DNA of 64,000 nucleotides, taken from assembly GCF_002443255.2 (NCBI RefSeq), contig NW_019211455.1, positions 40,281,449-40,345,448 on the forward strand. Direction: 5' to 3'. Below, piece after piece: positions 12,001 to 26,012 of the stretch. The translations under genes were made by a program, and so were the position numbers. How positions within the stretch are numbered: position 1 is the stretch's first letter; every line of letters starts with the position of its first letter. The notes under the pieces are model-generated. The model ran no database searches and was not told where the DNA came from. It was given only the letters and a program-made list of their open reading frames with translations. This DNA comes from Varroa destructor. Lineage: Eukaryota; Arthropoda; Arachnida; Mesostigmata; Varroidae.

Positions 12001-15000
12001 AAGAACATTGATCCTGACCATTATCACTGTTATGTGTGCATGTAGTGTTAACCCCCCTTACTTCCTGAGGACTCGTTTAGGTAATCCCGAAGCACGCTGA
12101 GCACTGCACACATCCGTACGTTTTTCTGACTGGGAAAACACTCAATGGGAAACATTTTTGCGACGTTCGAAAGTCTTAGTAAATAACTAAGGCGAAGCAT
12201 TAAGAAACAGTAAGATAGCGCATAATTATCCAAACGAACAAAAGCAAGTAGCCTAAAAGTGAGTAAACGTCTCGAATGTCAACGTGTTATATTATCTATA
12301 TATGTACTAGGAATATCTCGTTCAACTTACAAGAACGTACAAGAACTATGATCAATTCATTGAACGTTTGTACTGAATGCTTTGATTCAATATGCACCAT
12401 TTACAACTAATTGCCTTAAGGTACATGTAAAAGGAATATGGAGAGACCTTTGAAAGATAACTGGCATATGCTAAACAAATACTTATGCCAAAAACTGTAC
12501 ATATTTTTACGAACTTTAGATCCTATGCGCATATTGCTTTGCAAATTAGCTCAGTCATAATATACACCGTCACTCCTCTTCACGACGTATGAATAAACAA
12601 ATGTTTTTGCGGTATAAAAAATGACATGACAAGAAGGTTTATGTAATATTATAAATTTGAATTGAGTTAAACAGGCGTTTGTGAAATGTTTAGTGTGGTA
12701 ATAACATTTCGAAGAGAAATTTATTCTATTATATCTGCTGGTGTAGGACAGTTTCGCAACCTCTTGTTTGACGATATTTAAATTTAAATTGGAATTATTG
12801 GCATTTTTTATTTGGTTGGTATCAATCAGAATGTGTTCGTTTTATATACCTTATGCCACTATAGTTTACAAATTCTTTAGCTTTCATACATTTTTCTGTT
12901 TAAAAGAGATTACATACTGTTGAGTGTTTGAGCTCATGTAACCACATCTACGAATATCTGATTCTAGTAACTTACTACATAACTAAATTTTTCTATCTTA
13001 GGCTGATGGCTATTTTCATCTCTATATAATATAGTATAAAGGAAACTAATTCTAAAACCCTTGAATAATATATAGAGATTTTTTTCTTACGTCTCCGTGT
13101 CTTTCTGCACTAGATCAATGATCTAGACTGCACTGGGTCGACTTAAGCGCGCATATCTTAAATTTCGACAATCTTCTATGGCATTGAAAAAAGCCGCCCG
13201 ACTATCGATGGGCCTCTCGAATTCAAGTGCTCGAGTTACTTCGATGTTCTCAATTTTTATCTCCGACGAAAGGTCGCATCCCTTCAGGTTTGTCGGTTAT
13301 AGACAAATTTTCTGCTATTTATAGACGATATATTTCGCCGCGTCTGGCATTCTAAAGATTCACGTCTGTCTTAAGTTGGGTTGCCTGTACAGCTCTATAA
13401 TTTGATAGCCAACTCTTGAATACAGTTGAGTCTAACAATGTACTTTGATCGTATAATAATAATATATTTTAGGTTATGTTATCATTTTCCTAAACCTATG
13501 TTAACACACATTGATCATTCAGCTCCAGTCCGACTTTGGCTAGAACTGCAAATTATTAAGAATACTTGCTTACACGTAGAGGCTTTCCTCTTCCTGATTT
13601 ATGGCTTCTAAATTGATTTCGACTGACATCTGCAAAGGCTTGTGGGCCAAATTATCGAATTAAAAAAAATTTCACGAAAGTTAACTTAGCGCCAATTGAA
13701 AGAATGTGCCTAGGCCAAGAAGATGCGAGTGGTTAGAAGCCACTTTGATTAGACTGCTGTGATGCCCATATGAATCAGCGTCTGTCCAGTGTTATGAATC
13801 GCATTCGCTCACCGTGGCTCGTCCAAACCCGTAGACGGAAACTAAATTTCGGTATTAGATACACAGAGAATGGCAATGAACGGCTGGTGGGTAAATCGCA
13901 AACGTGAACTATCACATTCATAACTGGGAGACAAACGGAGTCAATTACCTTCAATAACAGTAGTAATCTTACGACGTGACAAAACAGTCTGCAGAAGCCA
14001 TACCTCGTTGATATCTGATTTTAAGGAAAATCCGCCGCGTTGGCCAGCGCTCAACACAACCACGCTTACTTGACGTCTGCGGTCACCTGCCAACAGCTCA
14101 TTAACGGATAGTTTCCCGAACAGCGATAAGCCTGACAGTACTCAGTCAGACTTAAATCAGCAGTCGAAATCGAAAACCGTCGTGAATCGACACGACCTAA
14201 ATGAGCTAAGAAACACCTACGCGTGTCGGGAAGTGGTCCTGAGACCGCGCCTGAGTACGCGGACCAAGATTGGCGCATTTACCGTTATAATTTATTTTTA
14301 ACCGCGACCCAAGCCGTGGTCAGCGTGTATTTTTCTGATGTACGTTCCGTATCTACTGCGGAACACCAAAACGTTTATTGCAGTACTTAGTTAAGCCTCC
14401 ACACGAGTGCGCGTGTATGTTCCAGTTTTTGCTGCCGAGTATTTTATGAAAACGCGAAGATGTTACTGCTAGTCATTGAGACGTATACAGGGCAGTTTAC
14501 AAGAAAATACTTCGTCTGACTCTTCAGTGCGCCATTGTGCGATTCAAGTGAACGATCTGTGGGCAAGATCGAAGCTGAAATTGTAAAAATTCGAAATGGT
14601 TCGATGTTAAGATGATTTTTGCACGTAATAATTTTGCTTATAAAAAACTTTCTTCAGCCATCACTTGTAGTAAGTAGTATACATCTTTTTTTTCGGAAAC
14701 CTTTGGGATCTTGTAAGCAAACTATAAAATTCTTGTGACAGCCATACGAATGTATAATCGTGCAGCTCGATGCCATCCTCTGCAAGAAGCGAACAAACGG
14801 AATCCCATCCTCAGGAAGATATGAAGGTTCGGCCAAGACCGAAAAAGTTTATACGGAATCCCAAACGAGTGATACGGTAAAGTAGTATTTTATTTTATAC
14901 GTAATTCACCGCGATGAATAGCACACGTTTAATTTAAGAAATGCGCATTACATATTAATCATAAATAAATAAAAATGGCTCTACCATGCCCACATGTATA

Positions 15001-17052
15001 AATACGTAACCTCCGTACGACAAAAAATGCAATTTATAAAGAATTCGTGGATAATCTCCTTAGTCTCCATGAATATTTACTTATTATTCAATCCCTAAAT
15101 GAGGGCACATAGTAGAGGTAGATTGCGCGGTGTTTGTTTACATAAAATCAAAGTATACAAAGTCGGTGATTTCCTGTCTGCCTTAAAAAAATCACTGACA
15201 AAACAGTGTAGCCCTGACGTATAGCGGTCTAAAATATCCTAGCTAATATTCCGGTGAAAGCCAATATTTTTAATCAACGATATTACTTGAAGTTTATATG
15301 GGCCAACCTCTGTCTGTAAATTCTATATAATTGTCACACGTGAATCCAGACTGGGATTTCATTTCACATGTGTGTCCCCTATATTGCCTGTTATAAAATC
15401 TTGGCTCGGTTCTACCAGCATCTAGATAAGCAGGTTTCGCATTAACCTTAACGTCATAGTTTGTTTAATCTACGTAAGACGTTATATAATACTTTAGGGT
15501 TCATGTGGCCTTTTTAATAGGTAAACAGATATAGAAGGGTATTCAATAGTAATGCTTAAAGATAACAAATTGTATAAGTTAAACGACCAGAACAAAGAAA
15601 TAAATCAGCGTACTTGAAGTATGAGACATTTTTACGGAATTCATTAATTGATTCTATTTGCTGCTGGATATATGAAAATGCCATAGTCTAAGTCGAAGAT
15701 AATTGTCCGTGCCGTAATGCTGTGGTAACGAGTTCGCCTACGAAACTTAAGCACGTATGAGTTGTCCAAATATACGACTTTTTCGTGGTGGTATGCGCCA
15801 ACCGTCTAAAACTCACACGGAGAATTCTAAACATTCAGTTCTAAATTGAAAATGATTGTTTATTTAACATATATATACAGTTTGGACTAACGATATTCGA
15901 CATATACAGTAGAAAATTGTTATTTCATTTGCGTATAATAGATACTAAGCGTTTGTAAACATAAACAAGAGTTAATGTTAGAAGACCACGCGATTGGGAT
16001 AATGTAATCCGCTTGACAGCGATCTTTGAATGAATATAAACGATAAACAAAAACGACGATGTTTTGCCCTGTTTAGTCTCTTGAAAAGCTAGTTAATATT
16101 AATTCTAGGCGTGATCATTAATCGAACTGCGATTGCCTGTCTTATTTTTTTTGCTAAATTTACGCTGCTTTGTCAAGTAGACTTTATCAACTTAAGCATC
16201 TTGTTTTTGCACCTTTAACGAACACTTAATCATGTAAAAGGAATTAAGTTATTAAATAACGATTATTCGTTTGTGAGTCGATTTCAACAACTCTGGAAAA
16301 GGATCAATGTTTAGGAAAACTCATTTTTATGTTTGAAAACTAGGGAATCAGCCTGACGGTTTGAATTGCACGTGTCAACAGACGACGCTGCCGTCCTCAG
16401 AACATATGTATGATTTTGAATACGGGGCATTAGAAGCCTGGCTTGGAAGAAACGAATAAAAAAAATCGTATCAATGGATTGTTATTATCGAGCAAATGTA
16501 ATAATAATTTTTCAAATTATTCTTTTCCAAGCTTTTCCCTCATATATGGATCTCTTCATTTATTGTTCATTGAATCAACATATTTTCTATCTCCCCAAAG
16601 TTAATCTAATCTACCTACATGACCGCAAAGAACCTACAAAAAGTACGCTTGTGGAAACAGTACATGGATTCTTGGAAAAAGGAAATCACTAAATGTCATA
16701 CTAAAAAAAAAGTTTTTTATGAAAACAATTCTAATTTAGAGGCGGGTTATTTGTTTGGATTGTTTTCATAATATAGTGTACTGAATAGTGGAATTATAAA
16801 ATAACTAGTGCTTTCATGGTATGTAAATAATAAGACGAAAAAAAATAGCATATGAAGATGTCATTGGCTATGTACTCATGAAGTAGCTTTTATTGTTATC
16901 TTAAACGTGCACATAATGATTAGAACTTCAAGACCTCAACTCAAGACATCGTTTTGAATTGATTCTCAAAAATTATTTTCGCCTTGAAGGGCACTGCTTG
17001 TCAGTGCTAATATAAATAATTATATTCCTAATCTTTCAAGTTTTTCTCGCAG
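9068..17052. other. Long intergenic stretch before the HCN gene
   Basis: About 8 kb without a gene I can support. Content is AT-rich with short homopolymers (A-run near 10302-10314) and chance ORFs. A slightly GC-richer block at about 13.98-14.29 kb has an open plus frame after a CAG at 14138, but no good donor. Upstream exons or the promoter of the HCN-type gene should lie somewhere in or before this interval, because the first recognised HCN exon starts mid-codon. Confidence 0.45.
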
Positions 17053-20000
17053 TAATTATGCATCGACGGCCGGTGGATATGGTCCAAAACGAGCTTCTGT
17101 GGCAGCGCATTTGGTACGTCGAAATCGACAACTGGAGAGCGACGTCGAGTTCGATGATGAATTACGTCATAGAAAAACAGTGGAAATCGATTTGCCACTT
17201 CTGCAAGGTAACGTGTTATAACAATGACTAGTAATATTGACTTAATAATTATCAACCGATCCTAAATAGACCGCTTCAGGTTTGGACATGGATTTGAGGG
17301 CAGCGCCGTTTAAAGAAAGCGCCTCTTACTGAGGGTAGGCAGACTGCGAGCAAAAGGAAGGCCTTAATATACCTAGAGGTCTCTGCTGCTTAAGATTCCG
17401 ATTAGACCGAATGCTTCTTTCTTTACAATTATTACACTAAATTCGTGCAGTAGACAGCGCCGCATGGCGGGTGTGTGAATTCAAAAACTTAAGGATACTA
17501 CGATTGCCACGGGTGGACTAATTAGGTGACTTAAGTGGAATTGGGCTCGACGAGGTATTCATTACGGTTACAAAGAAAAGAGATAGCGCTTCCCGTATGC
17601 TTGTGATGCAACCGAATAAAGCGATTTTCACGGCTAGCATTTAGTGCAAACAACCCCGGTCGGGCTATAACAGTTGAAACCTAAATGGGACTCAAGATCT
17701 ACGACTTAATTGGAACAATAGCACAGTTCGGATGGTTTTTGTTTTCCAAGATAGAAAATGAAAACTCGAGTTAAGAAGGTACCGGATTATCGGTCAGGGA
17801 GACAGTGTAACAGTAAATAAACAAGTGCAGGCGCAACAAAGTCTTCCTGAGACGATAGATCCGTTGTGTAGTTTCCACCATGGTAACGTTGGTAACAAAT
17901 TATGGTAGAGTCCGATTGCATGTGGATCAATGAAGCAATTTTATATATATTAAAATATATTATTTTTACTGCTTTATTCAGAAGACCTGCTAATGGAGTG
18001 TCGGGAAGCTAATTAGTTTTCGAAGTTATACGCCATCTTAGCAGATTGTTTAGTTAGTATCCATTACGACGTAGGGTATTTTGCCCATAAACGGATGCAG
18101 ATTTAAACAAATTCGGTCGAACTGTCGTTATTAATGAATAGTACTCCGATGCATACATTTTAGACAAGGCGAGGTAGTGAGGATGGCTCTTTGAATAACA
18201 GAACTCCTTGCTCCGGTGCTATAAAGGTACTAAACGCCGTACAACTCCAAATTGTGTGACGCACTATGGATTAATCCGGCGTGGGCTGATATAGACCTCG
18301 GAGCATGAAAATGAAAACATGTGGTTGCGTATTTAAACAATCGGTGACGAAACGTTAAAATAACGCGGTTCCGAAACACTGGACTATGATGTGCTAGAAA
18401 GCTTAGCATATTACTGACAACTCGGAGCGAGCTTGGAGCTAATTTCGTCCTTAAGCATCCATAGCAGTCATATACGACAAACGATTGATAGGTTCATCTG
18501 TGGGATTATACGCACCTAGTGAGCATTTCAGCGTTAAGAGCTCTGCTGAGTCGCACATACGAAAGCTGTGGACACCATAGACAGTCTCTGTGATAGGTAG
18601 TGGTACTTACTGGCTTTAGGACACTTGAGGTGGATTAGATTTGGAAGCAGACGTAAACACATCTGGTTTCGTGTTGAGAGCTGTCTGAAGCAATGTTTTG
18701 GGCATTACTGAATGAAAAACCCCAAACACTGATTTCAATTAGACATGGTAAACAGATCCGCTAACTGCTGTTCGCTGACAGTACAATTTCGCTGATATCT
18801 GATATATTTCAGGCGGGTTGAGTACAGTTGAAACCAATATATGATCGGCACGGTAAATTGTAGAAAGCGATTCTGGCCTAAAACCCCGATTTTACAAAAC
18901 CAGTTACGAAAAAATATCAAGCAAAACGAAAAGAGACAGGATGGCCAAAAATCTCGAGTGGTAGCACTTAACAGGTGGCTAAGTGAGCAGAACCGGTAAA
19001 CCTGTATGGTTACCTTGAGCCCATTATTACTGGGAATCGCCGCTTGATGTCCCGTCAACAAAAAAAGACCACGTAATATGTGTGAATAATAAAAGTTATT
19101 CTTTCATTTATCGAAACGGCCATCTTTTATTATTACAATAAAGGTAGTCGGTCCTTGGCTGATCATTGGCCTCGAGTGCCTTATTGTTTCTGAAGTCTCT
19201 TGAGCACAATTACGTAAGACTATGTCATTTTTTGCCGTGACGATGAATCCCATTAGTAGTGTCTATAACCGTTAAGCAACTCGTTGTCACGAGCAATTTT
19301 AAACATCGATTAGCTTTTCCATAAATCACATGGAATGGATTTACTAGTGTTGACTTAGAAAGATGGATCAGAACAGTCAAAAGGCAGAGGTAATAAAGAC
19401 TTATAGTGTGACATCATATTCAGTAATGGCATGGTCTCCAGCCGGACGGATACGCGAAAAAACATGGCAACCCAAGGAAAAGTAATACTCACGCGAAAAA
19501 AACGCAAGCGAGGCCGTATTTAAAACGAATACCGTAAAAAATTTCAACCTCAAAACACTCCTCAGATGAACATCGGTGAGCCCAAACGTGGAATGCTTAT
19601 CAAAAAATGAAACCAGCAAGAAAAATACGTTTCAAATAGGGGACACAAAAATTTTACATAAAAATTGGCCAGTAGGCCCACCGTTTTCCGAGCACCAATT
19701 ATTTTGGCAAAACACGCGAGTATTGACGCGTTCGAAAAACACTTGAAGCAACTAAGTAAATGAAGAAAATCAGTTAGTAAAAAGCGAGCGACCCGAAGGA
19801 CAGATTCATAGTAAGAGGAACAACATTAATCAACTTAACCAGTTGCGGAATGACCCGAATATGGACACGTGTCTCGACAGTAGTACTATGCGACACATAT
19901 CTTGCTTTTTACAATGTATACTGCTTGTACTCGTACTTTATTGTTTGACCGTAGCTGCATAGGTTAAACAAAAATCGCATGGACCTATTGACTACATGTA

Positions 20001-23000
20001 TATATATGAGCAAGTAGTTAAAAAAAATGTCTAAAATCAACAAGAAGTTACCATTAGAAAGCATAATATTGTTAAATATAATAGTAATAAATAAATGTAA
20101 TTAATAGACAAATCTTGCTTTGCCTCGTGCGTAACTTGATTGATAGGTTTTACGGCCTGGACGATAGTCGATACTAAGTTATATAAACTAGATTCAAGTC
20201 TTATCCACTATTCGTATAGTATGATATGCAAACGAAGTTCATGGAATCCTTATTCTAATTCTTAGTTGCTGCACTAACCTTTTTTGCTTTTCATGGTTAC
20301 AGCTTGTCGCGCTCATGACGAAGTAAGCGACAAAATTGGATCTCGTGATAAGGCCTTCGGTGACTCCATCGAGAGCCGAGCGCTCAAACAACCTCACTCA
20401 TCGGTTAATCAGGACAGTACACATTTCGAGACTGTCTCACAGGACCCAAATCTCGTAGGCACACTTCGCAGGTTCTTTTTCGCCAACGGAGGCAAGTGCA
20501 TTTCAATAAAAAACTCCAGCAATGCAAATGGCCTGGAGAACCTTATCGAACGCATGATTTAAACAATAAAGAGGTAACTACGTTTGCACGCGTTCCCTTT
20601 CTTAGCTCTACACTGTTTCCCGGGATATATATAAACAATAAATGATAATAAACTAACGATGGTTCTTTTCTGCCTTACATGTCATAGGTGTTAACGATAG
20701 TATGCATTGGTATCATAGCATGGAGCAAAGCGACGAGGTGGACATGTGGCACCGAGGAAAATCGTTAGCTGAGGAGTCTAAACCGCATTTTCGGTTTATG
20801 ATCCATCCGGAAAGTGCGCTTAGGTACTCTGATCTTCTCTGCATCACAGTTTAGTGCTAACGTGCTTGCCCATTCAATTAGGGTCATGTCAGGGACCTTC
20901 TGAGTTTGAATTGGAGTGAAAACCTACTTCGTTTCGTGCTGGAGCGGTGATAACAAAATAAATAGCTTTTCAATGTACAGTCATTGCTTATACAAAGATA
21001 GGTAAAAGCGTAATCACTGACTGCAACACGCTAACCTGCCCTATTTAAAGCTACGAAAAGACTGCAGAAATTTAAAGCAATTGTTGACTTGTTGTTTTAG
21101 ATGGCTTAGCGTAAATCCGAATTCCGCTGGCGAACAAATGCAAGCAATTGAATCAAGGCCCATTTATTTTGAACCATTCAGGCATTAACAAATGTATTTT
21201 ACATTGTTGAAGTTATTAGTTTGCTAGCTAAAATGTACTTGTTCACAGAATCCGATTTACGTCAATTTCAGTTGATTTCGTCTGGTCGTACTAGAAGCTC
21301 GTGCATTACTACCTCTCATATTCTTTTGTGTGTGGCTGTTTTGCTGACCTCAGGGTAAACTGGGACATATTTATGCTGTTCGTGCTTATCCTGAACATGA
21401 TTGTAATTCCACTGGATGTAGCATTCTTTTCTATATCGAGAGAACCATCTTTGATGGCCCTAAGCATCTTCAGCGATATCGTCTACGGGGTTGATCTCGT
21501 ATTCAATTTCCGCACAGGTAATGAAAATTACGTGAAGAAACATGCGCAACTTCTTGGTCGTAATTTTACAACATCAGACTACATTTTTGTAACAAGTCTT
21601 GACCTGTTGAGTGCAGTCGGTCTATGGAAATAGGTACAGTTTTAGTAAGCTAACTTAAGATAGTGTGATCCTTTACTTTTTCGGTTCTTCCGTCGATTCA
21701 ACAGGCGTGAAAATATCGAAAGACCCGCTTCAATTCAGCTTGGACCCTTGGGTAGTATCTAAACGCTACTTTCAACGTTGGTTTCTCGTGGACCTCATCT
21801 CAGCGATCCCGTTTGATCTTGTGTCTTTAACCATAGTCCCGAATCAAGGTCAGACCGAAGCAAAGATGAACTTTACACAAAAGAGTAACATATAAATTTT
21901 ACTACGATAATGATATTGAGAAGTACCTACATGTAATAATAATGATAAAACTATCAGATATCTCTGACTTTGACGCCATTAGCGTACCAGTATGATGTAT
22001 ATTTCTTAAATTTTCAGGGAAAGACTTCCAGCCAACTCTTCGACTTATTCATTTGCTTAAGCTGATTAACCTGTTTAAGCTGTTACGGTTTTCTCGATTA
22101 ATCGGCTACTGGTACGGGCTACAGGAGAACTACGTGAGTACTTTGAAAAACGATCTTAGAAAAATTTTAAATGTACGATTGGAATTTATATTAGATGTCA
22201 TAATGTATGTTACAAGTATTTTTTTTATAGAACTTATATAGGGCAGTCAATAAAGTAAAACTAAAAATAGAAATTCCGCACAAAATTATTACTGAAGAAC
22301 CTAATGCTTTTCCTATAAAGATAAAATGTGTGCATTATACTATGTGATTCCATGTGCCCTTTTCACTTGTCTGATTAGTTCCTGCACTCGTCAGGCGTGT
22401 ATCTACGTATCTGTAATATCGGCCTCATGATGCTTTGTGTCGTCCATTGGAATGCCTGTTTACAATTTCTTGTCTGCGTGATTCTTGATTTTCCGGAGAA
22501 GTCCTGGGTGATAAAACATAACCTCCGAGGCGCTGCATGGTGATTATTAGCATTTCAATCCACACGCAATCTGTGCCAAATGTGATCTTTCAGAAGCGGC
22601 ATCTATAGGCAGGGAGCTTTACGGAGACTTGCCAGATACTTGCTAGTCTAATTACGCTGGGTTCTGAGTTGTGTATCAATTGTATTTAAGTGTATTTATT
22701 CATTTAGTTTGTATATAAACGCAACTTAACAACAAAAAAAGACGCTAAATCATAACATTTCCACAAGCCAGATCTAGTATCGATTGTGCCTATTTTGTTG
22801 GCATAAAACCGGCACAGAATATCTGACCATTAGGTACTACGCGGAGATCATCTCAATTTCCTAGAAATTTGAGGTGGATTTTTAAATTGGGTTAATTCGC
22901 GATATAGTATTTGGTGAAATAGCATCCTGATACACTTTTCTGTGACAGGTACGAACAATACATCTGGGCAATGTTTAACGCGTCCTCACAGATGCTCTGC

Positions 23001-25559
23001 ATTGGCTATGGACAGTTCAATCCCGAAATTGTCTCGGACATGACTCTTACGATGATGGGTTAGTCATTCTACATTGTAGTGCTATTTGCAGTAGTTAAAA
23101 ATGTGTTACCAGATAACATATTATTTATTTTGTGACTTGAAAATTGGCAAAAACAAAAATTAGTAGTTTTAAGATCGCGCAGCTATTTAATAATAAACAT
23201 TTTTATTGACACAGACTGTATGAAATATTTATGTGCTAATGTTCCTCATATTCATTAGAAAAGAGGTAGGTGGATAAGTTTCGTAAGATTGGATCATAGT
23301 TATTTTTTCAGATTTTTGTAACTGCTAACACGCCAGTATGTATGTAAATCTGAGGACCTGAGTATAGCTATGCCAATTGGTTTAGTTTTGAGACTCCTTT
23401 CATATTAGATAGCTATTCACCATTATTATCATTATGGCACAATTGTAACCACGATAAATCTAAGACCGAATCCGTAATCTAGTGAACTGATAAATATTAT
23501 ATACAATGTGATCTAGGGATGATTGGCGGAGCAACTTGTTACGCTCTTCTGCTTGGAAACATTGCGTCGTTAATACAGAACCTCGACTTTTCCACGCGAC
23601 TTCGCATGGAACAGGTAAGCCTGTGTGGAAGACTTATAAAAACTAATGAGCGTAATAGATCTACGCATAAGTACGTCCTTCTGATGCACTTTGTGCCATT
23701 AATGTTAAGCTAATCTTTCGATTTCTAGCGTCTTTGTGACGGTTTTTTGAAAAACGAACTCTTTCAATTGTCTGGATGAGTCTGAGCACGCAGCGAAAAG
23801 AGCACATTATATACATACATTGGTAATATACATGAAATTTCAATACGTTTCGCTCGGAATTGATCGATTTAATTTCATTTTCGTTTCACTACTAGATGCG
23901 CGAGGTGGAGGACTATATGGCGTATAGATCGCTGCCTGAAAGCATGCGGCAGAAGATTCGAGATTATTTTGACAGGAGGTACCGAGGAAAAGTTTTTGAT
24001 GAGGAGCGTATTCTTAACGTGCTCTCTGAACCACTTCGAGAGGTAGTAGCCTTTCTAATATACAGGGGGCTTAGACTATTACTTAATCTTATGCTAGATA
24101 AGTTTGACGTTTTTCGTGAAATTTATTTGCATTTTTCACTCTGTAAGATGAAAACACATTTGCAGACAGTGCCATTTATTTTGAAGTAAAAAAGAAAAAA
24201 ACGAAACAGTCTTGAAAAATTTATGTCAGAAAGGTACCATTGGCCATTCAAAATTTCCTGTAAACTTTGACGTCCTCTAATATAGAATACGTTTCTCAGA
24301 ATTTCTTCGCTTTCCTTTGTTTAGAAAACAAAGAATGAAAATAACAATTATAATAGTGAAAATAATTGAGAATTACCCGCAAAATCATTAAAGTCTGTTC
24401 AATGTTTCTAGGGCTGTGTTACATTTTAAAGGCCTTCTACCAACACATCTCAATTCGCAAATTCGGTGTTTTTTGTTTTTTGTATAATCATTTATTGCTA
24501 AGATCACTAACTATGAAACACCAAGGCTTCTAATCGGTGCATATGTTTCGTGATAAAAGTACACGCTAGTAGTGCTGCTTTAATATTCTGTTCCAACTAT
24601 AATGATTGGCGAGCGGAGATTGTTGAAAAAGAAAATAGATGAAATCCAGTATTACACAATTTACTTATATGAAAAAATACTGGTTGCCCTAGGACGGGCG
24701 ATACAGATAAAATCTTTCTCTTTAAATGTTGGCTATATCAAATCTTTGAAGATGGTGATGCGGCAAAATTGTCTCGAGGCTCTTCGCTCAGTGCCGCTAT
24801 TTGGTTGTTCGACGGTTATCGATGACGCGTTCATTAGCGACCTCGTCACGCATCTGAAATATGAGTTCTTCCAACCTTCGGATCTGATCATCAAGAAGGG
24901 TAGCATTGGTTACAAAATGTACTTCTTGCAAAGTGGAAGAGTCCACATTCTTACTGACAAAGGTCCTCTATGGCTGCGTGATGGCGCTTATTTTGGAGGT
25001 ATGGGGCTCTTTCTAGCCGACTATTATAATTCTTTCATAATTGATTCATTATGTAATATTGCCAGACACATCATTATAGTCTACCAACATATCTAGACTG
25101 AATAGTTTCAATTAGACGATTCGAAAAAACAATCAGAGCAAATTATTTAGTTAATCGGCAAGAAAAAGCCACTTAATTGGTGAAGACAACTTAGTTAATG
25201 GGAGCATAAAAGCTAACCAATTATTAATCTCACATTGTTAGCACTTGTACAAATTTAGCTAATACTCCCGCCTCTAGAAATGATTTGATGAGCTTGGAAG
25301 CTCAACAAAAGCGATTAGCTCACTTTCTCAAAGTACCTGACGACTGGTGCCATCTGGTGGCGCGTGCACAATTACAGAGATGTGTCTTCTTGTACAGTGC
25401 GAACGCAGGGTATCGGTGAAGGCAGAGACGTACTGTGCAGCCTTCAGTCTCTCAGTAGACAGCTTCCACGAGGTGCTCGAAAAACATCCGAACATCAGGG
25501 CCGCCATACATGCGCTAGTTGAGGAAAGCTTTGGTCATAAACCGACCAGACTTAAGTAA
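17053..25559 (+). CDS. HCN-type hyperpolarization-activated, cyclic-nucleotide-gated channel (12 exons seen, 5' end missing)
   Basis: Exons: 17053-17207, 20303-20491, 20688-20823, 21354-21517, 21705-21848, 22018-22133, 22379-22539, 22949-23058, 23517-23614, 23896-24042, 24752-24998, 25378-25559. All phases join and give at least 615 aa, counting from the first full codon. HCN channels are plasma-membrane tetramers passing K+/Na+ on hyperpolarization, tuned by cAMP. Seen in order: HCN-type N-terminal block (GGVN.., FMIHPES) about 114-160; S1 161-185; S2 about 190-214; S3 about 226-250; S4 about 268-292; S5 about 306-332; pore with CIGYG 372-376; S6 with GATCYA about 385-420; C-linker with SMRQKIRDYFDRRYRGK about 438-460; cyclic-nucleotide-binding domain with YFGEMCLL and ERRVSVKAETYC about 552-575. 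The protein ends just after the C-helix, at HKPTRLK. Odd points: a GC-AG second intron, a charge-reduced S4, and a start exon not found (ATG 20293 is a poorer alternative start). Confidence 0.88.
17208..20302 (+). other. Large intron of the HCN-type gene
   Basis: About 3.1 kb between CAAG|GTAACG and GGTTACAG. Both flanking exons agree in phase (one base plus two). The inside holds chance ORFs on the minus strand (for example 18735-19061 and 19401-19619) with no recognisable domain. It is somewhat less AT-rich than its surroundings, so an unrecognised old transposon is possible. Confidence 0.6.
20492..20687 (+). other. Probable GC-AG intron of the HCN-type gene
   Basis: The donor reads GGAG|GCAAGT, the consensus of GC-type donors, and the acceptor is TCATAG. 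Splicing here gives GGVN, matching the conserved PGVN block just before the HCN transmembrane region, with correct phase. Reading on past the donor hits an in-frame stop at about 20560 after non-conserved residues. Confidence 0.75.
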
Positions 25560-25847
25560 CTTATTAACGAGACGGCAGTCCTCATTATGCCTTCATGCTG
25601 TCAACAACTCCTAACCAGTATTGACTTTTGCCAAACACGTCCATTGTAACACAAACAAATTTTACCTAGTGTCTAGAACATTCTCTGTTTGTTTTACAAG
25701 AAATGGTGTTGTATACTACTATGAATATCGATGGCGTCATTTGCTCGAAGAAGAGGTTTATTCATTTTTATACGTTTTCTCTCACGGAGTGCACATAAAT
25801 AAGGATTAAAATTGTTACCATTAATATATGGGCTGTTTTGTAATGCA

Positions 25848-25853
25848 AATAAA
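25848..25853 (+). terminator. Poly(A) signal of the HCN-type gene
   Basis: Canonical AATAAA about 290 bases after the stop codon, followed within about 30 bases by a GT-rich stretch. It is the most plausible 3' end of this gene. Confidence 0.5.
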
Positions 25854-25982
25854 GGAATTTACAGCAAAGCAAGAGTTGTTTTTCAAATATATTTAATGAA
25901 TGGATAGTTTCATTCCGAGGAAGTCTGGAATCGATTTAAATCAGGACTATGTAACCTTCTTTGAGCACATTATTCCTCATAA

Positions 25983-26012
25983 ATTAAAATTTATCTATAT
26001 ATAAATTTTAAT
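25983..26012. repeat. AT hairpin
   Basis: Perfect 12-bp inverted repeat ATTAAAATTTAT / ATAAATTTTAAT around a 6-base loop. It is pure AT, so its significance is low. Confidence 0.6.

Noticed and set aside
14139..14288. Open plus frame after a CAG, possible HCN 5' exon
   Set aside because: No donor leaving the two bases that the exon at 17053 requires.
17879..17905. CATGGTAACGTTGGTAAC as a further X-box
   Set aside because: Only half sites in tandem, not the inverted arrangement of an X-box.
18735..19061. 108-codon minus ORF inside the HCN intron
   Set aside because: No recognisable domain and no support for a nested gene.
20293..20295. ATG just before the exon at 20303 as the HCN start
   Set aside because: It overlaps a good acceptor (GGTTACAG) and an upstream exon with matching phase exists at 17053-17207; kept only as an alternative.
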